From assembly GCA_029260015.1 (NCBI GenBank), contig JAJDEB010000036.1, positions 1,092,554 to 1,156,553 of the forward strand: 64,000 nucleotides of DNA. The letters are read 5' to 3'. This DNA is from Phycisphaerae bacterium. GTDB lineage: Bacteria; Planctomycetota; Phycisphaerae; UBA1845. Position 1 is the first letter of the stretch. Each line of letters opens with the position of its first letter. The position numbers were made by a program, and so were the translations under genes. The notes below the pieces were generated by a model. It was given only the letters and a program-made list of their open reading frames with translations, was not told the DNA's origin and searched no databases. Of the stretch, positions 41,154-50,696 are shown piece after piece.

Positions 41154-41544
41154 GATATCCAATCCTTTGGGCATCTGCTGAAACGATCCATCGTTGGCTA
41201 CTGTTTTGCTACGTTAAGCAAGCTGGCCATTCGCAACCGATCAACCCATCTTGTGAATTCACCCCGCATGCAAGAGCGGCTGAGCAAATTCAGGTCAACG
41301 AGCATAAATCGCGTGCGATGGGCTAAAATTATCCACACCCGGCGGTAGTGTCAATGATCAACTCAACCCACTTTGACATCCAAGCCAGTAGTGATTGTGA
41401 ATATGACGTTAGCCCGGCGGTCCACATCGAACCAGTGATTAGACGTTTCAACCGTGTGACTTGTTCCCGAAATCTCCGCCGATTCCACGTTGAAGACGCA
41501 TCCGGTTGGCCAGTTTCTCACTCGGTTTGCTATACTCCCCGCCA
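41154..41544. other. 391-bp divergent gap
   Basis: It separates the SH3 gene (minus) from pabB (plus). The only clear signal is the -10 box TATACT at 41531-41536 directly before pabB. No small gene, hairpin of note or RNA motif was recognised. Confidence 0.5.
41531..41536 (+). promoter_or_regulatory. -10 box of pabB, predicting a leaderless mRNA
   Basis: TATACT ends 8 bases before the ATG at 41545. A transcript starting at the usual distance would begin at or within two bases of the start codon. There is no Shine-Dalgarno site (the bases between are CCCCGCCA). A TTGGCC lies 19 bases upstream as a weak -35. Confidence 0.55.
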
Positions 41545-42963
41545 ATGACCAGGACCGCGACCAAACCAATCTGCCTGCCCAGGACGGAAGTCGTCAAGAT
41601 CGAATGCAGCGTTGCCCGATTGCTCTTGGCGCTACGCCATGAAGAAGGTCTGTTCGCTCTTGAAAGTTCTTGCAACACAGGTGGTTATGGCCGATTCAGC
41701 ATCATCAGCACCGGACCGATTGATGATCTCAGGCGGCTTCTGGAAACACCTGACGCGGGCAGAATTGATGGATTCTCAGCCCTGGAGTCCGCCGTCAGCG
41801 CTTTGCCTCACGTCGAAAATGAATCGCTTCCATTCGTCGGTGGATGGGTCGGATTCATTCCCTTCGAATGTGGTGAGCCGGTTGTGGGCATTACCCTGAC
41901 AGATGCGTCCGCCATGCGGTTTTCACTCTACGATTCAGCCGCCATTTTCGACCACAGCACAGGACAATGGACCATCGTTGCCGTCGATTTTCCACAAAGT
42001 CGGACATCTTCCGATCATCGACTGAGCGAATGGAAGGAACGTCTAACGCAGGCGGCATCCACTCCGAGCGCTCCAGATGGTCTGGCAAATTGCACCGATC
42101 ATGGGCCGATCGTCTCGAACATGTCGCGAGCTGAATACTCTGAGAAAGTCGAACGGGCGATTGAGTACATCCGTGCCGGCGACATTTATCAGGTCAACCT
42201 TACCCAGCGATTCACCGTGGAACGCCAAGCCGATCCGCTGGATTTGTACTTGCGACTTCAGCAGGTCAACCCGGCTGACTATTCCGCGTACCTTCGCTAT
42301 TGCGATCAAGCCGTCGTGTCGGCATCACCGGAATTGTTCGTTCAAATGAGCAGCACGGGTTCGCTGGTCACGCGTCCCATCAAAGGCACGCGGCCTCGCA
42401 TTGGCGATGATGAGGTGATGCGCGACGAACTGAAACATAGCGAAAAGGATCGCGCCGAGTTGGCGATGATCGTCGATCTGCTGCGCAACGATTTGGGTCG
42501 CGTGTGTCAGTTCGGTTCGATCAACGTCGCACAAGCCGCCGAAGTCGAAACGCATCCAACGGTCCATCATTTGGTCGCGACCATAGTAGGCCAAGCCATC
42601 CCCGGTGTGAATGCAGTCGATGTGTTGCGGGCAATGTTTCCCGGCGGATCAATCACCGGTTGTCCAAAGATTCGCGCCATGGAAATCATCCGCGAATTGG
42701 AACCAACCCCGCGCGAAGCATATTGCGGCGCGATTGGTTGCATCAGTGCCGACGGTTCGATGAACATGAACATCGCCATTCGAACAATGATCCATCGCTG
42801 CGATCGCATCCACATCTATGCTGGCGGAGCGATCACAGCCGACAGCAACGCGGAAGACGAATACAACGAATCACTCTCGAAGGCGAAAGGTATGTTCCGC
42901 TCCTTGGGAATCGACGAAAATATTTCATCAACCATGTCCAAACACTCCGCACGAAACGGATAG
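41545..42963 (+). CDS. pabB: Aminodeoxychorismate synthase component I
   Basis: 472 aa. PabB converts chorismate and ammonia (from a glutaminase subunit) to 4-amino-4-deoxychorismate for folate. It belongs to the chorismate-utilising (TrpE/PabB) family: DIYQVNLTQRF, ETHPTVHHLVATIVGQ, FPGGSITGCPKIRAMEII and AGGAITADSNAEDEYNESLSKAKG. The PIKGTRPR motif carries Lys where anthranilate synthases have Ala (PIAGT); that Lys is the PabB nucleophile, which supports PabB over TrpE. The pabC gene follows 2 bases after its stop. No pabA is in the window. Confidence 0.93.
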   Translation: MTRTATKPICLPRTEVVKIECSVARLLLALRHEEGLFALESSCNTGGYGRFSIISTGPIDDLRRLLETPDAGRIDGFSALESAVSALPHVENESLPFVGGWVGFIPFECGEPVVGITLTDASAMRFSLYDSAAIFDHSTGQWTIVAVDFPQSRTSSDHRLSEWKERLTQAASTPSAPDGLANCTDHGPIVSNMSRAEYSEKVERAIEYIRAGDIYQVNLTQRFTVERQADPLDLYLRLQQVNPADYSAYLRYCDQAVVSASPELFVQMSSTGSLVTRPIKGTRPRIGDDEVMRDELKHSEKDRAELAMIVDLLRNDLGRVCQFGSINVAQAAEVETHPTVHHLVATIVGQAIPGVNAVDVLRAMFPGGSITGCPKIRAMEIIRELEPTPREAYCGAIGCISADGSMNMNIAIRTMIHRCDRIHIYAGGAITADSNAEDEYNESLSKAKGMFRSLGIDENISSTMSKHSARNG

Positions 42964-42965
42964 CA

Positions 42966-43838
42966 ATGGAATCAATCGTATTACTAAATGGAGAGTTTAT
43001 CGCTGCGTCGGCGGCTACGATCAGCATCTTTGACGGCGGATTCTTGCACGGCGCCGGTCTGTTCGAAACGATGCGCGCCGATCATGGCCATGTGTTTCGC
43101 CTGCAACCGCATTTCGAGCGGATGGTCGCTTCTGCCGAAGCGCTCGGGTTGCCGATCACAATCGATGCGCTGCCAACCCCAGCCGACTTCGATAAACTCA
43201 TTGCCGACAACAACCTGACCACGGCGCGGATTCGCATGACTGTTACCGTGGGCTCGATGCACCCTTCCGATGTGTCGGTTGATAAGCCGGCGTTGACGGT
43301 TTGTGTGACGGCTTCGTCACTGCCAACCTATCCACCCGAATTGTACGCAAGTGGCATGAAGGTAATGATCACGACGTATACGCAGTCCACGACCGACCCG
43401 CTGATGGGCCACAAGACGACCAACTATTTGCCGCGTTTGTTGGCTTTGAAAAAGGCGCGCGAGTTCAATTGCGGTGAAGCCTTTTGGTTTACGCCGCAGA
43501 ATTACCTGGCAGAAGGGTGTATCAGCAGCGTATTTATCGTCAAGGACAACGCCATCGCCACGCCACCGCTCGATACGCCGGTGTTGCCAAGCGTCACCCG
43601 CAGTGCTGTTCTCGAAATCGCTCAGCGCGAAGACATCGAACATCACGAAAAGACGCTTAACATCAACGACGTACTCGGTGCCGACGAAGTGTTCATCACC
43701 AACTCCAGCATGCAGATCGTTCCGGTATGCTCGGTCGAAAAAACAGACATCGGTGATGGCAATCCAGGTCCGATGGCCAAGCGATTGCGACAGTTGTACA
43801 TTGACCTCGTCGATCAGGAATGCAAAGCCCAGGGATAA
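42966..43838 (+). CDS. pabC: Aminodeoxychorismate lyase / class IV PLP aminotransferase
   Basis: 290 aa, starting 2 bases after the pabB stop; the longer open frame upstream is only read-through of pabB in another frame. A class IV aminotransferase: FDGGFLHGAGLFETMRADHGHVFRLQPHFERM, the PLP lysine in MGHKTTNYLPRLLALKKAREF, and LAEGCISSVFIVKDNAIATPPLDTPVLPSVTR. The same fold includes branched-chain and D-amino-acid aminotransferases, but the tandem with pabB argues for PabC, which releases pyruvate to give p-aminobenzoate. PLP-dependent, cytosolic. Confidence 0.9.
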   Translation: MESIVLLNGEFIAASAATISIFDGGFLHGAGLFETMRADHGHVFRLQPHFERMVASAEALGLPITIDALPTPADFDKLIADNNLTTARIRMTVTVGSMHPSDVSVDKPALTVCVTASSLPTYPPELYASGMKVMITTYTQSTTDPLMGHKTTNYLPRLLALKKAREFNCGEAFWFTPQNYLAEGCISSVFIVKDNAIATPPLDTPVLPSVTRSAVLEIAQREDIEHHEKTLNINDVLGADEVFITNSSMQIVPVCSVEKTDIGDGNPGPMAKRLRQLYIDLVDQECKAQG

Positions 43839-43847
43839 ACGCAACTC

Positions 43848-44993
43848 ATGGCCCAATCTCAAAACAACAAGTCGCGAAACAATTACACTCCGCGTGTTTC
43901 AGATGTTTGCAGCGCCCTCGAAACGATAGCCCCGTTACGTCTCGCACAAAAGTGGGACAACGTCGGCCTGCTGGCTGGTGATGCAAACGCGACTGTTTCC
44001 AAGGCGCTGCTCTGCATCGACCTGACGCCAGAAGTCGCAGCCGAAGCGATCAAAACCGGTGCTGATTTTGTGATGGCCTACCACCCGCCGATCTTCAAAC
44101 CCGTCGCGCGGCTGACGGCACAATCCGGCGGACCGGAAGCGGCAATCTTCCGCTGCATCGCCAACGGTATCGCAGTCTACAGCACCCACACCGCGCTCGA
44201 CGCAGCCGACGGCGGAACCAACGATGTCATCGCCAACCTTTGCGGCATCACCGAAACCGAGCCGCTTGAAAACGCAACGACTGGAACGCCAGAATGCAAA
44301 ATCGTGACATTCGTTCCGGCGAAACATGTTGATGTCGTTGCATGCGCGATGTTCAAGCAAGGTGCGGGCCACATCGGTGATTACGAACAGTGCAGCAATC
44401 GCATCAACGGACAGGGAACGTTTTACGGAACCGATGGCACCCAGCCTGCCGCCGGGAAATCCGGAACGTACGAGCACGTCGATGAGGTTCGATTAGAAAT
44501 CGTCTGCCCGGCGAACCGCATCCCCGAAGTCACGGCTGCGATGACCAAAGCGCATCCTTATGAAGAAGTGGCGTACGACATCTATCCGACGCAGGCGCAT
44601 CCCGAGCGAGGTATCGGACGCGTCGGAAAACTGCCGCGCCCCGTCACCCTTGAGACGCTCGCCAAGAAATTAAAGCAAGCGACCGGCGCACCCAGCACGC
44701 ACATCGTCGGCAAACCAAGGCAAAAGATAAACCGTGCGGTCATCGTAGTAGGGGCAGCCGGTTCGCTTCCATTCTCCATACCGCTCGGAAAAACCGACGT
44801 CATCATCACCGGAGAAATCCGCCATCACGATGCACTCACCATCCTGCGCCGACCCTGCAACGCCCTCGCACTAGGTCACTGGAGCAGCGAACGCCCAACG
44901 CTTAAGCACCTCGCCAAGCGTCTAACAGCGATGACCAAAGGCGTTTCGTACAAGGTCAGCCGCGCCGATTGTGAGCCATTCCAGCCGATTTAG
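43848..44993 (+). CDS. Nif3-family (YqfO/YbgI) dinuclear metal protein
   Basis: 381 aa, 9 bases after pabC, likely co-transcribed. Family features: WDNVGLLAGD, VMAYHPPIFKPVARLT with metal His, GIAVYSTHTALDAADGGTNDVIA, and the C-terminal DVIITGEIRHHDALTIL with further metal ligands. The long form contains an inserted PII/CutA-like module in the middle (ECKIVTFVPAKHVDVVACAMFKQGAGHIGDYEQCS ... AHPYEEVAYDIYPT). Nif3 proteins bind two metal ions as toroidal hexamers; a GTP cyclohydrolase I type 2 (folE2-like) annotation sometimes seen is not supported by biochemistry I know of, but placement after pab genes is noted. Confidence 0.9.
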   Translation: MAQSQNNKSRNNYTPRVSDVCSALETIAPLRLAQKWDNVGLLAGDANATVSKALLCIDLTPEVAAEAIKTGADFVMAYHPPIFKPVARLTAQSGGPEAAIFRCIANGIAVYSTHTALDAADGGTNDVIANLCGITETEPLENATTGTPECKIVTFVPAKHVDVVACAMFKQGAGHIGDYEQCSNRINGQGTFYGTDGTQPAAGKSGTYEHVDEVRLEIVCPANRIPEVTAAMTKAHPYEEVAYDIYPTQAHPERGIGRVGKLPRPVTLETLAKKLKQATGAPSTHIVGKPRQKINRAVIVVGAAGSLPFSIPLGKTDVIITGEIRHHDALTILRRPCNALALGHWSSERPTLKHLAKRLTAMTKGVSYKVSRADCEPFQPI

Positions 44994-45112
44994 GACGATT
45001 TTGGAAGATTCGATCCATTTCGCAATTTTTTTTCCGATTGTCTGCTGAGCAAGTCAATATCCCTATGTACGGAGTAATCCTCCACAAAATTACTGATGAT
45101 GGGGTCAAGCAG

Positions 45113-47617
45113 ATGTATCGAATCTCGAAATCCGCGCTCGCGATATCTTTCTTCACCGTCGCATTGGTCGGCTGCACTCCGCAGATTGTGCCTGACGACG
45201 GCGACATGAATTCCAATGACGACTCGATTGAGTTCACCGAAGTTGAACCGATGATCGGTGACGCAAAGTCGATCAACGGTTCGGCGAAACTCCCTGCCGG
45301 AAGCGGTCTCGATGCGTCGACGTTGCGCGTCGATACGCATGCGGGCGAAGCACCCGTCGGAGCTGATGGCTCCTTCGACGCCGAAACTTTCAGCAACGTC
45401 CCCAGCCTCGCAATGTTGGTGGACGCGAACGACACAGCGGTATTGATGGGCTTCATCGGAGGCGACGACGGTCCGAGTGACATCGACGCCAAGTCAACCG
45501 CCACTGTGCTGCTATACTTCGCGATTGGCGGCTGGACGCTTCCGGCCAATCGATTACCGGAACTTCTGCATGAAATCTCAACGTCCGACGCCTGCGCCGA
45601 CTTAGCCGATGTCATCGAAACTGCGATCGCCAGCGATCCAACGGCTCTCAAGGATGGCGACGCGAACATAGACGCAGCCCTCGAAAATGCAGCTGCGGAA
45701 CTTCTTACCCCAGACCCGGGTGCGACTGATGCGACAAACACGGCCAAGGTGATTCAGCGTTTGGCTCGAACGCAAGGGGCAGCGAGTTCGTTTCTCACGA
45801 TCGACCCGGACGAAGGACGATATCAAAGCGGTGCGCGAATCCTCACAGCCGACGACACCAGCGTAAACGTTTTGAACTCAGCTGTACGTCGCGCTTGTCT
45901 TTACGTCTTCCAATCAGCCGTCGAAGATGACGAAGGCGTGCGAACCGAAATATCGCCGGTCGAACAGATTGGAACCGCCCTTGAAGTCCCAGCTGCAAAA
46001 CGCGTGCAACCCGGCATCGAAATAAAAGACGTCGTGGCCGGAACCAGTATCGATGATGCAATTGAGGGCGATAGAGTTCCATTCTGGACACCTGGACAAG
46101 CGGGCCCTGCGATATTGACCCCGCGCGAAGGCGCATCCAAAACAGAACTCACCCTCGTGCTCATCGGCCCATCGCTTGACGAATCGTCAGCCCCCGCCAT
46201 TCTCAGCGATCCAGATTATGTACTGCTTTTCGATGAATGGCAGACCAAGCTCGCCGACTTGCAAGCCGAAACGTTCGTCATGGAGTTTATGATTCCACTG
46301 GCTGAATCAATGAGCTTCGGAACCAACCTCGCTTTATTCCAGGACACGCCAACCGCCACATTCTCACTGACCCAACTGATCCTTCCAGTCGTCGAAGGTG
46401 CAGACATTTCTCTCGGCACGACGGCTGGCTACACCGAGGCGGTTAACGTCGTGATCACGCGGGCGCTCAACAATCTCGCATTCAGAGAGAACCTCATCGA
46501 TGCGATCGTTAGCGCCTTTCGCGAAGACACCGGTGGACGATTCAGTCGAGATCGTCTAGCCGCACACTTCAATCGACTGGCTGAGTTGCGCAGCGTCCAA
46601 TCGGCAATCAACTTGGGCATGGCCGGTGATGCCGGTCACGTGCTAGAAGATCTGCGTGGCTCGCGCTCGGCCAGCACCTGGATCGCGGAATTTTCAAACG
46701 TGAAACTAACGCCCAGCGAAGCCACGATCACCACCAGCAATCACTCCGCGAGATTCACCGCCGACCTAGCCACAGACACAGGCAATTCAATCACCTACGA
46801 ATGGTCAATGACCGGTACAAGAGGTGAATTGCTCGGGTTCGATGTAAACGATGCGTCGGCTTCGGGAAGCAGCATCATCAGTAACGATAATACCATCGAG
46901 TATTTCGTCGCCGATGCAGCTTCAATTGTTGACGGAACGCTTGCTACTGTCAGCGTCGATGTGTTCGACGGCGACACGTTCATCGGATCAGCCAGCGCAG
47001 CTGTGTTTGGAAAGAGTGAGGACGATGACGATGACGATGAGCCCTTGCCCTGCGAACCGGTCGGGTACTCCGACAAGCCGAGTACGCCTCTGTTCTCATT
47101 GAATGTACCCCCAACTGTGGTCGCCGGCGGCATCCTCACCTTCAACATTTCGATTAATCGGGGGGCTATCCAACAATACAGCGAACGACCGACGGACGTA
47201 TCCACCAGCCGCATCTCGATTTCCGCGACCAAGAGTGTCGATCGCCCCGAATTTCAGCACGAAGTCCTGCTCGACGGTTCACCAATGGTTTCGAGTACGA
47301 CCGGTAACTTCAAGAGAGCCGGGGTCGGCCACATAAGTACCAACCCAAGAGTCGAGGCTGAACACGGTTTGGTCATCAGTACATCCGGCGCCTGGGTCAG
47401 GTTTCCGTCTGACGGCCCGTCGACACACACCATTTCCGTACCCATCTCTGAAAACGCACAAACGCGATGCGCGTCGGGAGGAATTGTTTCTGTGGTGACA
47501 GTCAGTTTATCGAGCATATTGAACGTCACAGACACGCCCATTCCGACCGAAGACCTTTATGCAGTTGCCCAGTTCGTAGTTCTCCCGCGACCGGAGGACG
47601 AGACTAATGGCGAATGA
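45113..47617 (+). CDS. Large lipoprotein with acidic tract, function unknown
   Basis: 834 aa from ATG 45113; the frame is open 25 codons upstream without signal features. The signal peptide ends in lipobox LVGC (KSALAISFFTVALVGC). The mature protein begins Asp/Asn/Ser-rich, continues with a beta-like segment (GSAKLPAGSGLDASTLRVDTHAGEAPVGADGSFDAE), a helical middle (LPELLHEISTSDACADLADVIETAIASDPTALKDGDANIDAALENAAAELL) and an Ig-like region (HSARFTADLATDTGNSITYEWSMTGTRGEL). A run of acidic residues (SEDDDDDDEPLP) lies near residue 640. No enzyme motif is visible. Likely surface-exposed, fate uncertain. Confidence 0.8.
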   Translation: MYRISKSALAISFFTVALVGCTPQIVPDDGDMNSNDDSIEFTEVEPMIGDAKSINGSAKLPAGSGLDASTLRVDTHAGEAPVGADGSFDAETFSNVPSLAMLVDANDTAVLMGFIGGDDGPSDIDAKSTATVLLYFAIGGWTLPANRLPELLHEISTSDACADLADVIETAIASDPTALKDGDANIDAALENAAAELLTPDPGATDATNTAKVIQRLARTQGAASSFLTIDPDEGRYQSGARILTADDTSVNVLNSAVRRACLYVFQSAVEDDEGVRTEISPVEQIGTALEVPAAKRVQPGIEIKDVVAGTSIDDAIEGDRVPFWTPGQAGPAILTPREGASKTELTLVLIGPSLDESSAPAILSDPDYVLLFDEWQTKLADLQAETFVMEFMIPLAESMSFGTNLALFQDTPTATFSLTQLILPVVEGADISLGTTAGYTEAVNVVITRALNNLAFRENLIDAIVSAFREDTGGRFSRDRLAAHFNRLAELRSVQSAINLGMAGDAGHVLEDLRGSRSASTWIAEFSNVKLTPSEATITTSNHSARFTADLATDTGNSITYEWSMTGTRGELLGFDVNDASASGSSIISNDNTIEYFVADAASIVDGTLATVSVDVFDGDTFIGSASAAVFGKSEDDDDDDEPLPCEPVGYSDKPSTPLFSLNVPPTVVAGGILTFNISINRGAIQQYSERPTDVSTSRISISATKSVDRPEFQHEVLLDGSPMVSSTTGNFKRAGVGHISTNPRVEAEHGLVISTSGAWVRFPSDGPSTHTISVPISENAQTRCASGGIVSVVTVSLSSILNVTDTPIPTEDLYAVAQFVVLPRPEDETNGE

Positions 47618-47673
47618 TTTGATTCCGTGTTTGTTATTACGTGTGCATGCCAATCGCAGCAGTCGGAAGCTTA

Positions 47674-48963
47674 CTAAAGAACAATGCCAGCGATGGTGGC
47701 CGTCATGAAGCTGGCCATCGCGCCGCCGATCATGGCTTTGAATCCGAGTTTGGCGAGGTCTTTGCGGCGGCTTGGGGCGATGCCTCCGATACCGCCGAGT
47801 TGGATGGCGATGCTGCCAAAGTTTGCGAAACCGCACAGTGCGTATGTGGCGATAATGGAACTGCGTGCGGCCATCGGGTCGTCTGAGCGCAGATTCGCGC
47901 CGAGAGAATCGTAGGCGATGAATTCGGTAAGCACGATTTTTTCACCGAGCAAACTGCCAACTGCTCGAACATCATTCGATTCAACTCCCATGGTCCACGC
48001 CAAAGGCGAGAAGATCAGCCCGAGAATGCTCTTTAGGCTTAGCGACTCCATGCCACATTTCGCCACCAGTGGCTGAATCACCGACAAATCGCCAACCCAT
48101 CCGAGCACAAAGTCCACACCGCTGACCAACGCAATCAATGCAAGCAGCATCGCCCCAACATTTGCGGCCAACCGCAGTCCATCGCCCGCGCCTGTCGTCG
48201 CGGCATCGAGCACATTGATTGTGGTGCGCTCAAACGTCTGATCAATTTCACCCGAAGTCTTGGACGCTTCGGATTCCGGAATCATCAGCTTGGCCATCAC
48301 GAAGGCGGCTGGGGCTGACATCACCGATGCCATCAACAAATGGCGGGCAAATTCAACCTTGCTTTCCGCGTCATCACCGCCGAGCATCGACACATACGCC
48401 GCAAACACGCCGCCCGCGATCGTCGCGAACCCGCCGGTCATCAGCGTCATCAACTCCGACCGCGTCATCGAAGCCACATAAGGCCGCACCACCAGCGGCG
48501 CTTCGGTCTGCCCGACGAAAACGTTGGCGGCCATCGCCAGTGACTCGGCACCGCTGACCCCCATCGTGCGTTTCATCACCCAGGCCATTCCCTGCACAAG
48601 CCGCTGCATCAAACCGATGTGATAAAGAATCGACATGAACGATGCAAAGAAGATGATGGTCGGCAAGACATGAATCGCGAAAACGAAACCAACCGCTTTG
48701 TTGGTAAATAATTCCGCTCCGAAAATGTACTCAGCCCCTGCATTGGAAAAACTCAAGATGCGGGTCGCAACAGCCGCCATTTTCTCGAACACAACCGTGG
48801 TGGCAGGCACCTTCAAGAACAACACGACGAGCACAACTTGCAGCAGGACTCCACCGATGACGATGCGCCACGGAATGCGCTTCCGATCGCTCGACAGCGC
48901 AAAACCAATACCCAGCAAAACGAACAATCCAATGATACCACCGAGATGCAAATTCATAGCCAC
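47674..48963 (-). CDS. Concentrative nucleoside transporter (NupC/CNT family)
   Basis: 429-aa polytopic inner-membrane protein that imports nucleosides with Na+ or H+. CNT signatures include ANVFVGQTEAPLVVRPYVASMTRSELMTLMTGGFATIAGGVFAAYVSML and LMASVMSAPAAFVMAKLMIPE, plus a C-terminal AYDSLGANLRSDDPMAARSSIIATYALCGFANFGSIAIQLGGIGG. AAGGGTGG precedes the ATG. It is followed upstream on the same strand by thymidine kinase (gap 7 bases), giving a nucleoside uptake and salvage pair. Confidence 0.92.
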   Translation of the reverse strand: MAMNLHLGGIIGLFVLLGIGFALSSDRKRIPWRIVIGGVLLQVVLVVLFLKVPATTVVFEKMAAVATRILSFSNAGAEYIFGAELFTNKAVGFVFAIHVLPTIIFFASFMSILYHIGLMQRLVQGMAWVMKRTMGVSGAESLAMAANVFVGQTEAPLVVRPYVASMTRSELMTLMTGGFATIAGGVFAAYVSMLGGDDAESKVEFARHLLMASVMSAPAAFVMAKLMIPESEASKTSGEIDQTFERTTINVLDAATTGAGDGLRLAANVGAMLLALIALVSGVDFVLGWVGDLSVIQPLVAKCGMESLSLKSILGLIFSPLAWTMGVESNDVRAVGSLLGEKIVLTEFIAYDSLGANLRSDDPMAARSSIIATYALCGFANFGSIAIQLGGIGGIAPSRRKDLAKLGFKAMIGGAMASFMTATIAGIVL

Positions 48964-48970
48964 CCTTTAC

Positions 48971-49582
48971 TCAGGATGCGTCACGTACAAAACAGTTTTC
49001 GCAGCGCGGTTCATAGTCGCCCGTTCCACCGACCACAATGCGATCGTCACCCTTAACCATTCGCTGTGTAAACGTCGCCACCTGCCCGCAAACTGAACAC
49101 GTCGAGGTCAATCGTACAACGTCGCCCGCTCGCTGCATGATCGCATTCATAACATCAAACATCTGCCCGCGATGATCCAGATCGACCCCCGCACAGATCA
49201 CGCGTTTTCCTGCGTTATCGAGAGCTTCGCATGTTTCAACCAGCCGCATCTCAAAGAAGTGGAACTCGTCGATTCCGACGACATCGGCGCTTTGGGCGGC
49301 CATTAACAAATCGCTCGACCCTGCGATTCGTTCTGCCAAAATATCCGCCCCGTCATGCGTCACGATGCGGTCTGCCGCATAGCGCGTGTCCCGCGCCGGC
49401 TTGCAGGCGATGACCCGATTACTCTGACCCTTGGCCGCCGCAAGCCTTTCGATCAACATCGTCGATTTGCCCGCGAACATCGGTCCGCAGATCAATTCAA
49501 TGCGTCCCGAAAGTTTGCCTGAATCGTGTTTGTGGTCGGCCATCATCTGTTTCGCGAAGTTTCTGGGCTCACGGTCCGACAT
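48971..49582 (-). CDS. tdk: Thymidine kinase
   Basis: 203-aa type II thymidine kinase. Walker A GPMFAGKST at 33-41, the Walker B/DEFHFFE motif with catalytic Glu, and two zinc CxxC pairs (CSVCGQ and CENCFV) are present, along with the lasso region DDRIVVGGTGDYEPRC that holds thymidine. The enzyme phosphorylates thymidine in the salvage pathway. It precedes nupC by 7 bases in the same direction, so the imported nucleoside and its kinase are encoded together. Confidence 0.95.
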   Translation of the reverse strand: MSDREPRNFAKQMMADHKHDSGKLSGRIELICGPMFAGKSTMLIERLAAAKGQSNRVIACKPARDTRYAADRIVTHDGADILAERIAGSSDLLMAAQSADVVGIDEFHFFEMRLVETCEALDNAGKRVICAGVDLDHRGQMFDVMNAIMQRAGDVVRLTSTCSVCGQVATFTQRMVKGDDRIVVGGTGDYEPRCENCFVRDAS

Positions 49583-49730
49583 GCTAACGTTGCAGCCGCC
49601 CCACCGCCAATGCGTTTTGGCATCATCGAGAACACGTTTGCTTATTCGATCCCCATGCGAATACGATACACTTGTCGATCGCTTGAAGTAACACCATCAC
49701 AAGTACGCAACAAAATGCCGGAGGCTGTCA

Positions 49731-50675
49731 TTGATTTTGCATCGCCCTTTGTTTGAGAAAATCCTGACCGACACCCAATCGGGCAAGCGGACCATGCTCT
49801 GCGCGGTGGTCAAGACGCGCGGTTCGACCCCGCAATCGCCTGGTGCTTTGCTGCTGATTGACGAGACGATGCACACGGTAGGCACGCTCGGTGGCGGCTG
49901 CGTGGAAGCTGAAGTGCGCAAGCAGGCGTTCGAGCTTCTCAACAAGGGCCAGTCCGGCTTGCTCAGCTTTCAACTCAATCATGACTACGGGTGGGATGAC
50001 GGGTTGATCTGCGGCGGCGGGATGGACGTGGTGGCGACGCCGATACTCTCGGAAACCGACAGCGCGCAATTCGCCGAAATCCTCGACGCCATCGACAACG
50101 GCGACCACGCATTTGTCTCCATGCGGGCGATGCACGAGGGGGCGATGTGCGAATTCAAAGTCCTCATCGAAGCCGAGCCGAAACTCGTCATCGCAGGGGC
50201 TGGCCACGTGGGTATCGAACTCGCGCGGTTGGCGGTCGATCTGGAATTCGATGTCACCGTCATTGACGATCGCAGCGACTGCGCGAATGAAAAGCGCTTA
50301 CCGCCCCCGATCCATATCATCGTCGGCGACATCGAACAATCGTTGCGACGTCACAACATCGACAAGGATTCGTACGTCGTAGTCGTTACCCGCGGCCACA
50401 ACCACGACGAAAAAGCACTCGGTGCCGTCATCGAAACCAATGCCCGCTACATCGGCATGATCGGAAGTCGCCGCAAAATCAAACTCATCTACGACGACTT
50501 AGCAGCCGCTGGCATCGATCCGAAAAACCTTGATCGCGTCCACGCACCCATCGGCGCCAAGATCAATGCTGTCACCGTTCCCGAAATCGCCATCAGCATC
50601 ATCGCCGAACTAATTTCCGTCCGCCGCGAAAACACCCGACGATTGGTCGAAGGGCCGATCACTATAGAAAGCTAG
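49731..50675 (+). CDS. XdhC/CoxI-family protein
   Basis: 314 aa, TTG start with GGAGG 7 bases ahead. The N-terminal XdhC_CoxI segment (AVVKTRGSTPQSPGALLLIDETMHTVGTLGGGCVEAEVRKQAF) is followed by a Rossmann-type C-terminal half (LVIAGAGHVGIELARLAVDLEFDVTVIDDRSDCANEKRLP). XdhC binds molybdenum cofactor and helps insert it, in sulfurated form, into xanthine dehydrogenase-type enzymes. The next gene, 21 bases on, is a MocA-like nucleotidyltransferase, so a Mo-cofactor maturation unit is likely. No structural gene for a molybdoenzyme is in the window. Confidence 0.92.
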   Translation: MILHRPLFEKILTDTQSGKRTMLCAVVKTRGSTPQSPGALLLIDETMHTVGTLGGGCVEAEVRKQAFELLNKGQSGLLSFQLNHDYGWDDGLICGGGMDVVATPILSETDSAQFAEILDAIDNGDHAFVSMRAMHEGAMCEFKVLIEAEPKLVIAGAGHVGIELARLAVDLEFDVTVIDDRSDCANEKRLPPPIHIIVGDIEQSLRRHNIDKDSYVVVVTRGHNHDEKALGAVIETNARYIGMIGSRRKIKLIYDDLAAAGIDPKNLDRVHAPIGAKINAVTVPEIAISIIAELISVRRENTRRLVEGPITIES

Positions 50676-50696
50676 ACTGTCGAAAGCTGAATCACA

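Noticed and set aside
41545-42963. Anthranilate synthase component I (trpE) for the pabB gene
   Set aside because: PIKGT carries the PabB lysine rather than the Ala of TrpE, and pabC follows immediately.
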